13,929 nt of DNA. Source: Bacteroidota bacterium (GTDB lineage: Bacteria > Bacteroidota > Bacteroidia > Flavobacteriales > Weeksellaceae). The DNA lies in contig JAFAAJ010000279.1 in assembly GCA_023426625.1 (NCBI GenBank), forward strand, positions 1-13,929, written 5' to 3'. The notes beneath the pieces were generated by a model. That model was given only the letters and a program-made list of their open reading frames with translations. It searched no databases and was not told the DNA's origin. Below are positions 1 through 6,874 of the stretch, piece by piece. How positions within the stretch are numbered: position 1 is the first letter of the stretch; each line of letters starts with the position of its first letter. The translations under genes were made by a program, and so were the position numbers.

Positions 1-1
1 T

Positions 2-1189
2 ATTGGTCTGATTTATCTTATTCTGGGATATGTTTTCAGGCAGGATCTTGCCAACGCTTTTGAAACTCCGGATCAGGTAAATTTTCTGGTTATATTTTTA
101 TTTATACTTTCACTGGATGCATTTTCCACCATTCCTTCAGCAATTCTGAGGCTTGAAGGCAGGGCATTCCGGTATATGTTCTCAAAAGTTGCAGGATCTT
201 TAGTATATTATTTACTGGTTGTGTTTTTTATTACGCTGCTTCCTCAATATCCCGAAGGAATCTTAGGAATAAAGTATAATCAAGATTTCGGAGTGGGTTA
301 TGTTTTTGTTGCGAATCTTGTACAAAGTATCATCACTTTACTCATCGTAGGGAAAGAATTTGTGAATTTCAGCATCTCAAAATTTGATTTCGGCTTATGG
401 AAGAGAATTATGAGTTATTCCTGGCCTGTAATGATTGCAGGACTTGCAGGTATTGTGAATCAAACTTTGGACAGACAGTTTTTAAAATACCTTCTTCCTG
501 ATGAAGAAGCCCGTCATCAGATCGGTGTGTATGGAGCCGTTTACAAGATCGCTACTTTTATCACGGTTTTCAGGCAGGCTTATCAACTCGGTATCGAACC
601 TTATTTTTTCTCAAGTTTCAGAGATAAAGATTCACATAAAACATACGCTGTACTGATGGACGTTTTTGTTGTCTGCAGCTGCATCATTTATATGGGACTT
701 ATGGTCAACTTACAATGGATCTCAGAGATTTACCTTCGAAACCCTCTTTATTATGAAGGCATTGATATCATTCCGTTTGTTATGTTGGGAGCATTATTTC
801 TGGGAATATATCTCAACCTTTCTATATGGTATAAATTATCGGACCAGACAAAGGTAGGTTTATATATTTCCATTATAGGAGCGATTATCACCGTTCTCAT
901 TAATTTTATTTTCATTCCTGAATATGGATATTGGGCGAGTTCAATGGCTGCATTGATCACATTCTTATCCATGATGGTCATATCCTACGTTTGGGGACAG
1001 AATCAATATCCTATTCATTACAACACAGGCAAAATTCTATTATATTTAGCAGTAACCATCACATTTTCATTGATATCTTTTTATTATTTCAGAACGAATT
1101 ATGTGGTAGGGAATATCTTCCTGATCATATTCCTGACTTTAGTAGCAATCAAAGAAAAAAGCATTATAAGAAAAGTCCTTAAAAGATAA
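2..1189 (+). CDS. Polysaccharide/oligosaccharide flippase (MOP superfamily), 5' part outside the window
   Basis: This is an integral inner-membrane protein of the Wzx/MATE-like type that would move lipid-linked saccharides across the membrane for surface polysaccharide or LPS assembly. The reading frame is already open at base 2, so the true start lies upstream; the internal ATG at 176 is not the start. The visible 395 residues contain about twelve hydrophobic segments separated by short charged loops. The block from about 410 to 620 (SWPVMIAGLAG, then DRQFLKYLLP and YGAVYKIATF) is the pattern seen in Bacteroidota flippases. With the family's usual 12-14 helices and about 450-500 residues, roughly 60-100 residues are missing. 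The next gene activates a sugar phosphate, which fits an envelope polysaccharide role. The transported substrate cannot be told. Confidence 0.85.
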   Translation: MGLIYLILGYVFRQDLANAFETPDQVNFLVIFLFILSLDAFSTIPSAILRLEGRAFRYMFSKVAGSLVYYLLVVFFITLLPQYPEGILGIKYNQDFGVGYVFVANLVQSIITLLIVGKEFVNFSISKFDFGLWKRIMSYSWPVMIAGLAGIVNQTLDRQFLKYLLPDEEARHQIGVYGAVYKIATFITVFRQAYQLGIEPYFFSSFRDKDSHKTYAVLMDVFVVCSCIIYMGLMVNLQWISEIYLRNPLYYEGIDIIPFVMLGALFLGIYLNLSIWYKLSDQTKVGLYISIIGAIITVLINFIFIPEYGYWASSMAALITFLSMMVISYVWGQNQYPIHYNTGKILLYLAVTITFSLISFYYFRTNYVVGNIFLIIFLTLVAIKEKSIIRKVLKR

Positions 1190-1266
1190 GCGATCAGAAA
1201 ATCATATTTCTTATGATATACATCAATCTTTAAAAAGAACTCTGATAAGGATCCCTGAATTTTTAA

Positions 1267-1274
1267 TACATTTG
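1267..1274 (+). promoter_or_regulatory. Candidate Bacteroidota -7 element (TACATTTG)
   Basis: TACATTTG matches the TAnnTTTG -7 consensus exactly and lies 61 bases before the nucleotidyltransferase start. The -33 partner is poor: the nearest candidate is TCTG at 1241-1244 with a 22-base spacer. The 146-bp gap after the flippase gene makes a separate promoter plausible. The rest of the gap shows only a weak AT-rich 6-bp hairpin near 1201-1217. Confidence 0.4.
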
Positions 1275-1335
1275 CCAATATAGTTTTCAGGAACTATTAT
1301 TCATAAAAAATACAATTAGCAGACTACACAAGACT

Positions 1336-2352
1336 ATGAAGATTATTGTACCTATGGCTGGACGCGGTTCCAGATTACGTCCACATACATTAACAGTTCC
1401 AAAACCTCTTATTCCAATTGCCGGAAAACCCATCGTACAAAGATTGGTAGAAGACATCGCTAAAGTAGCCGGTGAGAAAATAGAAGAAGTAGCTTTTATC
1501 ATTGGAGACTTTGGTCCTGAAATTGAAAAGTCACTGCTCCAGATCGCTGAAAAACTTGACGCAAAAGGAAGCATTTATTACCAAAACGATCCGCTGGGAA
1601 CCGCTCACGCTATCAAATGCGCTGAACAATCTATGCAGGGAAATGTAGTTATTGCTTTTGCAGACACCCTTTTCCGCGCTGATTTTCAGCTAGATAAAAA
1701 CTCAGATGGGGTAATTTGGGTGAAAAGTGTGGAAGATCCTTCCGCATTCGGAGTTGTGAAATTAGACAACTACGGATTCATCACTGATTTCGTGGAAAAA
1801 CCACAAACTTTCGTTTCAGATCTGGCTATCATCGGTATCTATTATTTCAACAGTGCTGAAAAACTGATGGATGAGATCAATTATATCATGGATAATGATA
1901 TAAGAAACGGCGAAGAATATCAGCTGACAACAGCCTTGGAAAACCTAAGAGCAAAAGGAGCAAAATTTACTTTAGGTAAGGTAAACGACTGGATGGACTG
2001 CGGAAACAAAAATGCAACGGTAGAAACCAACAGCAAAATCCTTGACTACGAAAAAGAAAACATGTCAAACTTCCCGGCATCCGCTGTTATTGAGAACTCA
2101 CTGATCATTCAGCCTTGCTTCATTGGGGAGAATGTAAAGATTTCCAACTCGAAGATTGGCCCCGGCGTTTCATTAGGAAACAACACTGTAGTGGTGAACT
2201 CAAATATTGAGAACTCTTTGATCCAGGAAAACACCTTAATCAATCACGGGAATTTATCCAATTCCATGATCGGTAATTCTGCACAGTATTTTGGAGTTGC
2301 AAGAGAGATTTCTTTAGGAGATTATTCGGTTTTAGATTTCCTTTCAAAATAG
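1336..2352 (+). CDS. Sugar-phosphate nucleotidyltransferase with C-terminal beta-helix
   Basis: The enzyme should join a sugar 1-phosphate to a nucleoside triphosphate, making an NDP-sugar and pyrophosphate in the cytoplasm. The N-terminal signature is clear: G9-x-G11-x-R13-L14-x-P16 and PKPL at 22-25 form the nucleotide-binding loop. FAD ending at D110 supplies a metal-binding Asp, VEKP lies at 153-156, and DWMDCGN near 218-224 is typical of the RmlA-long/mannose-1-phosphate guanylyltransferase-like group. From about residue 245 the sequence turns into Ile/Val/Asn-rich hexapeptides (IGENVKI, IGPGVSL and so on), a left-handed parallel beta-helix that usually mediates oligomerisation or allostery. 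At 338 residues it fits the long subfamily. Neither the base nor the sugar can be assigned from sequence alone; dTDP-glucose is a common database label for such proteins. The upstream flippase suggests an envelope glycan. Confidence 0.85.
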   Translation: MKIIVPMAGRGSRLRPHTLTVPKPLIPIAGKPIVQRLVEDIAKVAGEKIEEVAFIIGDFGPEIEKSLLQIAEKLDAKGSIYYQNDPLGTAHAIKCAEQSMQGNVVIAFADTLFRADFQLDKNSDGVIWVKSVEDPSAFGVVKLDNYGFITDFVEKPQTFVSDLAIIGIYYFNSAEKLMDEINYIMDNDIRNGEEYQLTTALENLRAKGAKFTLGKVNDWMDCGNKNATVETNSKILDYEKENMSNFPASAVIENSLIIQPCFIGENVKISNSKIGPGVSLGNNTVVVNSNIENSLIQENTLINHGNLSNSMIGNSAQYFGVAREISLGDYSVLDFLSK

Positions 2353-2375
2353 CAACAATATCCTCATAAATATAT

Positions 2376-2407
2376 CCAGGCCACACAAAATGTTTTGTGT
2401 GGTTTGG
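2376..2407 (+). promoter_or_regulatory. Long intercistronic RNA hairpin
   Basis: The core is a perfect 10-bp inverted repeat: CCACACAAAA at 2381-2390 and TTTTGTGTGG at 2393-2402. It extends outward on the + strand through two G-U pairs (2380-2403 and 2379-2404) and three Watson-Crick pairs (2378-2405, 2377-2406, 2376-2407), giving about 15 bp. The G-U pairs work only in the plus-strand transcript. It lies 24 bases after the nucleotidyltransferase stop and 41 before the DUF4292 start. Only three T follow it, so it is a poor classic terminator; a processing, stabilising or attenuating hairpin is equally possible. Confidence 0.5.
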
Positions 2408-2447
2408 CGTTAATATTGCAAAGTATTTACCTGAAAATAGATCAGTT

Positions 2448-3296
2448 ATGAAAAATTGGATACCTTTAATTGTATTGCTTCTTCTTTTGGGATCGTGCAA
2501 AGCCCGAAAAGTCGCCAAAAACGCAGATAACAATTCTGTTGTAGACAGCACTTTTGTGGAAAGTAATAACAATGATCCAAAAGACGTCGGAGAACCCGTA
2601 AGAGACAAGCTTACATTTTATGAAAACGTCCTTATTCCGCCTAAATTTGATCAGATAAAGATCAACAGTAAGGTAAATGTTGAAACCGGAAGCTTCGTAC
2701 CTACTTTAGATGCAACAATTTATATTGAAAACAATCAAAAGGTTTGGATGAATCTTTCCGCATTGTTCATCAATGTAGCAAGAGGAAAGGCAACACCGGA
2801 AGGAATAAAAGGATACGACAGAACCAATAAGGCTTACATCGATTCTGATTTTGACTATCTGAATAACCTCCTTAATGTTAACTTCCTTGATTATAAATCC
2901 CTTGAAAAGATCTTAATGGGCAGAACTTTTGTAAGGATCAGCGATTCCCAATTTACCCTTACCAGAAATGCACAGGGTTTCAGAATGGCATCCCATACCA
3001 ATCAGAAGATAGAAACGGAAGAAGGAGCGAGAGAATATAAAATCGTGCTGCAATATGACACGAATTATGATTTACTGAACGTTTACCTCAAGGATGTTCT
3101 CTCTCCGGATGAACTGGAAATCTCATACAGCAATTGGGATGAATACAATGAAATACGGCTTCCAAAAAATGTTAAAATAATTATAAAAGGCTCAAAAAAG
3201 AGTCAGATTTTATTGGAAAATACGAAATTTGATTTTTCGAAGATGGAAACTCCCTATTCAGTTCCAGCCCATTATAAGAAAATTGAGATTAAATGA
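2448..3296 (+). CDS. DUF4292 family lipoprotein
   Basis: This is a 282-residue protein of unknown function in the DUF4292 family found in Bacteroidota. I chose the ATG at 2448, not the in-frame ATG at 2397, because it starts directly with a type II signal peptide: MKNW, a Leu/Ile/Val-rich core, then the lipobox L-G-S-C17. Cys17 should be lipidated. The residues after it (KARKV) are basic, so there is no acidic surface-export signal and the protein probably stays on the periplasmic face. The mature part is mostly beta-strand-like, with family-typical stretches such as KINSKVNVE and VWMNLSALFINVARG. The stop overlaps the start of the EnvC-like gene (ATGA), which suggests coupled translation and a shared role in envelope maintenance. 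That role is inference. Confidence 0.8.
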   Translation: MKNWIPLIVLLLLLGSCKARKVAKNADNNSVVDSTFVESNNNDPKDVGEPVRDKLTFYENVLIPPKFDQIKINSKVNVETGSFVPTLDATIYIENNQKVWMNLSALFINVARGKATPEGIKGYDRTNKAYIDSDFDYLNNLLNVNFLDYKSLEKILMGRTFVRISDSQFTLTRNAQGFRMASHTNQKIETEEGAREYKIVLQYDTNYDLLNVYLKDVLSPDELEISYSNWDEYNEIRLPKNVKIIIKGSKKSQILLENTKFDFSKMETPYSVPAHYKKIEIK

Positions 3297-4849
3297 TTAA
3301 AAAATTTAGCTTTTTAATAGGAATTCTGCTGTTCGGTTTGCAATACGGGCAAAAAAAAGAACAATTACAAAAGCAGAACGCCGAACTTAAAAAACAAATT
3401 GCACAAATAAATTCCGAGTTAGCTAAAACCAGAAACGAATCCAAACTTTCTATAGCTTATCTTACCAACGTCAACAAAAAACTAGCCTTAAGAGAAAAGG
3501 TTTACAACAATACCCAAAAGGAAAAAAGATTCATTGAAGACGAGATCTATCTTCGTCAGCTTGAGATCAACCGCCAAAACCGGGAATTGGCGGTTCTTAG
3601 AAAAAACTATGCTGAAGTCCTAGTAAAAGCATATAAAAACAAAGGTGTACAAAACAAAGTAACCTTCATCCTTTCTGCTAAAAATATGGGTGAAGCTATC
3701 AGAAGAGTACAATACTTGAAGCAATACGCAGACTATCAGGAAAAAAAAGCAGCTGAGATCACCAATGCAGCAGAACAGATCAAGAAATCCATTGCTCAAA
3801 AGCAAAAATCAGTTAAGGACAAAGAAGCCCTTTTGGTTAATCAGCAAAAAGATTTAACGACCATCAATGCGGAAAGAGCCCAAAAGGAACAGCTGGTTGC
3901 AGAGTTCAAGAAAAATGAGTCAAAACTAACCGCTGAATTAAAACAGAAACAAACCCAAAACAAAGCTATTGAGGCACAGATCAGAGCAATTATTGCCGAA
4001 GAGATCAGAGTAGCAAAAGCGGAAGAAGAAGCAAGAAAGAAAGCAGAAGCTGAAAAAATACGTTTGGCTAAACTGGCTGCCGAAAGAGAAAAAGCCAGAA
4101 TTGAAGCAGAAAATAAAGCCAAAGCGGAAGCTCTAGAAAGAGAAAGAAAAATAGCTGAAGCGGAAGCTAAAAAAGCTGCAGACTTAGCCGCAAAAAGGGC
4201 TGAAGAAGAAAGAAAACGAACTGAAGAAGCAGCAAGAGCTGAAGCCAGCGCAAAAGACGAAGCAAGAAAAATAGCCGCTGCAAAAGCCACTGAAGAGGCC
4301 AACGCAAAAGCTAAAGAAGCAGCCAATAAATTAGCCGCTGCAAAAGCTGCAGAAGCTGCATTGGCCAAAAAGAAAGAAGACGATAAGAAAGCTGCAGAAT
4401 CCAAGGCCATGACAAACTTCGGAGTTTCTACAGCCGCTGGAAATAACTTTGCTGAAAACAAAGGAAGATTAGGCTTTCCTGTTGATAAAGGACAGATCAC
4501 ACACCGTTTCGGTAGACAACCGCATCCGGTTTTCAAAAATATTGTGGAAGAAAATAACGGAATTAAAATCTCCGTTCCTTCCGGTACGCGTGCAAAGTGT
4601 GTTTTCCCCGGATCCGTTTCCTCTGTATTGGCGAATAGCGACGGAACTAAAACTGTTATCGTAAAACATGGAAATTACTTCACCATCTATTCCAACTTAG
4701 GAGGGGTAAGTGTTTCCAAAGGACAACAGGTTTCCGCAGGAACTGTGGTAGGTAGTGTAGGACAGGATTTTGACGGATCATACACCCTTGATTTCCAAGT
4801 ATGGAACGGCAGCACACCTGTTGATCCATTAGGTTGGGTTTCTTATTAA
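3293..4849 (+). CDS. EnvC-like murein hydrolase activator with degenerate LytM (M23) domain
   Basis: This is a secreted 518-residue protein. A signal peptide covers about residues 1-19. Residues 20-235 are a heptad-rich coiled coil, residues 236-372 are Ala/Glu/Lys-rich low complexity, and residues 392-518 are a LytM/M23 fold. The fold is recognisable from FPVDKGQITHRFG, the VPSGT strand and the closing PVDPLGWV. The metallopeptidase ligands are gone: the H-x3-D motif reads N421-N-G-I-K425, the YxHL catalytic His position reads Y466-S-N468-L, and the HxH motif reads L499-D500-F501. The protein should therefore not cleave peptidoglycan itself. E. coli EnvC has the same build (coiled coil plus inactive LytM) and activates periplasmic amidases at the septum; the same job is inferred here. 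Its partner amidase is not in this window. The ATGA overlap links it to the DUF4292 lipoprotein. Confidence 0.85.
   Translation: MIKKFSFLIGILLFGLQYGQKKEQLQKQNAELKKQIAQINSELAKTRNESKLSIAYLTNVNKKLALREKVYNNTQKEKRFIEDEIYLRQLEINRQNRELAVLRKNYAEVLVKAYKNKGVQNKVTFILSAKNMGEAIRRVQYLKQYADYQEKKAAEITNAAEQIKKSIAQKQKSVKDKEALLVNQQKDLTTINAERAQKEQLVAEFKKNESKLTAELKQKQTQNKAIEAQIRAIIAEEIRVAKAEEEARKKAEAEKIRLAKLAAEREKARIEAENKAKAEALERERKIAEAEAKKAADLAAKRAEEERKRTEEAARAEASAKDEARKIAAAKATEEANAKAKEAANKLAAAKAAEAALAKKKEDDKKAAESKAMTNFGVSTAAGNNFAENKGRLGFPVDKGQITHRFGRQPHPVFKNIVEENNGIKISVPSGTRAKCVFPGSVSSVLANSDGTKTVIVKHGNYFTIYSNLGGVSVSKGQQVSAGTVVGSVGQDFDGSYTLDFQVWNGSTPVDPLGWVSY
3998..4408 (+). repeat. Ala/Glu/Lys-rich low-complexity coding tract
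   Basis: This stretch encodes residues 236-372 of the EnvC-like protein. It is built almost only from Ala, Glu, Lys and Arg in short recurring patterns such as AEEEARKKAEAEK and KAKEAANK. It resembles the long helical stalk of TolA and would form a rigid, extended helix between the coiled coil and the LytM head. The DNA is rich in imperfect GCA/GAA/AAA-type repeats and gives a spurious long open frame on the opposite strand. Confidence 0.75.
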
Positions 4850-4864
4850 AAAAGATTAACTTTG
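4834..4864 (+). promoter_or_regulatory. Bacteroidota-type promoter for the tatA unit
   Basis: TTG at 4834-4836, a 20-base spacer and TAACTTTG at 4857-4864 match the -33/-7 pattern TTG-N(17-23)-TAnnTTTG. The -33 element lies in the last codons of the EnvC-like gene. Transcription would begin near 4871, leaving only about 8 bases before the tatA ATG at 4879. This supports the 4879 start over an in-frame ATG at 4834, whose extra residues would place charged sequence ahead of the membrane helix. Confidence 0.7.
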
Positions 4865-4878
4865 CAAAAAATTTAGAA

Positions 4879-5091
4879 ATGGAAACATTAACAATATTAG
4901 CCTTATCATGGCAGCACATCCTTATCGTAGCCATACTGTTGGTATTACTGTTCGGAGGTAAAAAAATCCCCGAATTGATGAGAGGTGTAGGTTCTGGTAT
5001 CAAAGAATTTAAAGATGCTGTAAAAGAAGAGGATAAACCAGGTGCAGAAAATAAAAATTCTTCAACTAACAATAACTCTTCTAGTAACTAA
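4879..5091 (+). CDS. tatA: Twin-arginine translocase subunit TatA/TatE
   Basis: This is a 70-residue subunit of the Tat pathway, which exports folded proteins across the inner membrane. It has the standard layout: a short N-terminus, one transmembrane helix at about residues 11-25 beginning with polar Q12-H13, the F25-G26 hinge, an amphipathic helix with KKIPELMRGVGSGIKEFKDA, and a polar tail made almost only of Asn, Ser, Glu and Lys. The FGGKKIPEL hinge region is diagnostic for TatA/TatE and not TatB, which usually has a longer charged tail. TatC is not in this window. The gene leads a tight set of four genes; DUF4254 follows 14 bases after its stop. Confidence 0.93.
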   Translation: METLTILALSWQHILIVAILLVLLFGGKKIPELMRGVGSGIKEFKDAVKEEDKPGAENKNSSTNNNSSSN

Positions 5092-5105
5092 AATTCTTTC
5101 AAGTA

Positions 5106-5720
5106 ATGACCTTTACTGAAACTGCATGGAATATCTTCAACCAGTCTATTGAAGACTATCACCTGCTTGATGACGTTAACACTCTAATTAACAATCCGTT
5201 CGAGATACACAGTTTGGAATGGATTTTGTATGAAAAGAACTGGATTGATACCGTTCAATGGCATTTGGAAGATATAATTAGAGATGAAAATATTGATCCA
5301 GCTGAAGCTCTTCTTTTGAAAAGAAGAATCGATGCCTCTAATCAGAAAAGAACTGATTTAGTGGAAAATATCGACAGTTGGTTTCTCAAAAAGTTTGAAA
5401 ATATTACTCCTAAACCTGATGCAAAAATAAACACTGAAACTCCCGCATGGGCAGTAGACAGATTATCAATACTTGCACTTAAGGTTTATCATATGTCATT
5501 AGAAGCCAATAGAGAGTCTGCCTCTCAGGAACACCGCTCAAATTGCCAGGCAAAATTAGATGTTCTTCTTATGCAGAAAGATGACCTATCAGTTTCTATT
5601 AATCAGTTGCTTGCTGATATTGAGAACGGTAATGTTAAGATGAAATTATACAAACAAATGAAAATGTATAATGATGAAAGTCTTAACCCAGTCTTATATC
5701 AAAAGGGGCAACAAAAATGA
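5106..5720 (+). CDS. DUF4254 family protein, function unknown
   Basis: This is a 204-residue cytoplasmic, almost wholly helical protein with no signal peptide or membrane segment. It shows the conserved blocks I know from the DUF4254 family of Bacteroidota: an EWILYEKNWIDTVQWHLED segment near residues 38-56, LKRRIDASNQKRTDLVE near 70-86, and AWAVDRLSILALK at 114-126. The strict conservation of Asn, Trp, His and Asp/Arg pairs in helices suggests a binding or enzymatic site, but no function is established to my knowledge. It sits between tatA and a small lipoprotein whose start overlaps its stop (ATGA), so expression is probably coupled. Confidence 0.75.
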   Translation: MTFTETAWNIFNQSIEDYHLLDDVNTLINNPFEIHSLEWILYEKNWIDTVQWHLEDIIRDENIDPAEALLLKRRIDASNQKRTDLVENIDSWFLKKFENITPKPDAKINTETPAWAVDRLSILALKVYHMSLEANRESASQEHRSNCQAKLDVLLMQKDDLSVSINQLLADIENGNVKMKLYKQMKMYNDESLNPVLYQKGQQK

Positions 5721-6175
5721 AAAGACAAATTTTTTGGGGAGTACTTCTTATAATAACATCTTCCTGTGCAACGGAAAAGCTGAATTTCTCTCCGTTGTCA
5801 AACGGTTTTTATAGCGAAGCAAAAGGTTCCGACTCTGATAGAGGCGCCAAGAAAAGTATTGACATTAATATCAAAGAAAATGTGAATGCCTCCGAAATCT
5901 CTAATCTGATCACTACCTTTCCTAAGTTCAAAAATACAGGAGTCAATAATGAAATCACTTCATTAAAATACAGTTTGCAAAATTATCTGTACGCCATAGA
6001 TGCCAATAATGTTACCGGAAAAGACAGAGCTATGAAAAGCTTCGAAAAGTCTTACAAAAAAGTCCAGAAACTAAGAGTGTATCTTGATGAAGATGATGAT
6101 GAAGTATTGAACAGATATCTGGTAAGAATAAAAACCAATATCGCTGTTATAGAAAACTCTTTAAAAGGAAACTAA
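5717..6175 (+). CDS. Small lipoprotein of unknown function
   Basis: The protein has 152 residues. The N-terminus is MKRQIFWGVLLIITSSC, with the lipobox T-S-S-C17, so it should be a lipid-anchored envelope protein. The residues after the cysteine (ATEKL) are not an acidic export signal, which suggests a periplasmic orientation. The mature part is polar and mainly helical, with a Lys-rich segment, an acidic DEDDDE run near residue 133, and a C-terminal helix. I do not recognise a family. It overlaps the DUF4254 gene by 4 bp, and ribA follows 16 bases later, so it belongs to the tatA unit. The gene is real by its signal peptide, its tight packing and the absence of any competing frame. Confidence 0.75.
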   Translation: MKRQIFWGVLLIITSSCATEKLNFSPLSNGFYSEAKGSDSDRGAKKSIDINIKENVNASEISNLITTFPKFKNTGVNNEITSLKYSLQNYLYAIDANNVTGKDRAMKSFEKSYKKVQKLRVYLDEDDDEVLNRYLVRIKTNIAVIENSLKGN

Positions 6176-6191
6176 AACTATTACTCTATTA

Positions 6192-6788
6192 ATGATTAAA
6201 ATTCAGGCGGAAGCCAATGTTCCTACAGAACACGGTACTTTCCGAATGATCGCTTTCTCCGAGAACGAAAACGACTGGATGCCGCACATGGCTATTATAG
6301 CGGAAAATACAGATTTCACTAAACCTGTAAATGTTCGTTTCCATTCAGAATGTATCACCGGGGAAGTTTTCCATTCAAAAAAATGTGAATGTGGACAGCA
6401 ATTGGATGCTGCAATGAAATATATCCATGAGCATGGAGGAATCATTGTTTACCTTCGACAGGAAGGAAGAAATATAGGGATCATTAATAAACTGAAAGCT
6501 TATTCTCTCCAGGAAAAAGGATTAGATACTGTAGAAGCCAACTTAAAGCTGGGACTACCTGCAGATGACAGAAACTTTGGTGTGGCTATCGAAATCCTGA
6601 ATTTGCTTGATGTAAAAGAAGTAAATCTCCTTACGAATAATCCTGAAAAGGTAAAATATGTAGAAGAAAGCAATATCCGTCTTAATGCAAGAGTTCCATT
6701 GCAAATTCCTGCCAACGAGATTAGCAGAGGGTATTTAAAGACCAAAAAAGATTATTTTGGACATCTTTTAGATGATAATGACAACTAG
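6192..6788 (+). CDS. ribA: GTP cyclohydrolase II (riboflavin biosynthesis)
   Basis: This cytoplasmic enzyme opens GTP to 2,5-diamino-6-ribosylamino-4(3H)-pyrimidinone 5'-phosphate, formate and pyrophosphate, the first step of riboflavin synthesis. The 198 residues align with E. coli RibA along their whole length. The zinc ligands C54, C65 and C67 (HSEC, then KKCEC) fall at the same numbers as in E. coli. RQEGRNIG at 89-96, the Tyr of KAYSLQ at 104, DTVEAN and LLTNNPEKV form the GTP site and catalytic centre. It lacks the RibB (DHBP synthase) half, so it is the stand-alone form and not the fused RibBA found in many bacteria. It is the last gene before a strong terminator. No FMN riboswitch precedes it: the upstream gap is only 16 bases. 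Confidence 0.93.
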   Translation: MIKIQAEANVPTEHGTFRMIAFSENENDWMPHMAIIAENTDFTKPVNVRFHSECITGEVFHSKKCECGQQLDAAMKYIHEHGGIIVYLRQEGRNIGIINKLKAYSLQEKGLDTVEANLKLGLPADDRNFGVAIEILNLLDVKEVNLLTNNPEKVKYVEESNIRLNARVPLQIPANEISRGYLKTKKDYFGHLLDDNDN

Positions 6789-6815
6789 ATAAACAATACA
6801 CCCAATTAATAAATC

Positions 6816-6849
6816 AAAAGCTCCGGAAAATTTTCACGGAGCTTTTTTT
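6816..6849 (+). terminator. Strong intrinsic terminator, usable from both strands
   Basis: AGCTCCG at 6819-6825 pairs with CGGAGCT at 6837-6843, extended by AAA at 6816-6818 against TTT at 6844-6846, and a run of seven T ends at 6849. The loop holds the palindrome GAAAATTTTC, which can lengthen the stem around a one-base bulge. The A-run on the left becomes a T-run on the minus strand, so the element can end both ribA and the convergent lipoprotein gene. Confidence 0.9.
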
Positions 6850-6874
6850 GTAATTATAAAAAACTGAAAAGATA

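Noticed and set aside
1201..1217. Small inverted repeat ATCATA/TATGAT after the flippase gene
   Set aside because: It has six AT-rich pairs and no T-run, which is too weak to call a terminator and easily due to chance in this base composition.
2411..2418. TAATATTG as a -7 element for the DUF4292 gene
   Set aside because: It has one mismatch to TAnnTTTG, and the nearest upstream TTTG is only 13 bases away, too close for the -33/-7 spacing.
2240..2608. Minus-strand frame of 122 codons across the nucleotidyltransferase/DUF4292 junction
   Set aside because: It overlaps two well-supported plus-strand genes and the hairpin, and its translation shows no recognisable features.
3841..4536. Long open frame (231 codons) on the minus strand opposite the EnvC-like gene
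   Set aside because: It is a by-product of the Ala/Glu/Lys-rich repeat: read backwards, the GCA/GAA/AAA codons give Ala/Ser/Phe-rich sequence with no domain. The plus-strand gene is clear.
4680..5072. Minus-strand frame of 130 codons opposite the envC end and tatA
   Set aside because: It is a shadow of two real genes and covers the tatA promoter.
6176..6191. FMN riboswitch ahead of ribA
   Set aside because: Only 16 bases separate ribA from the previous gene, with no room for the conserved aptamer.
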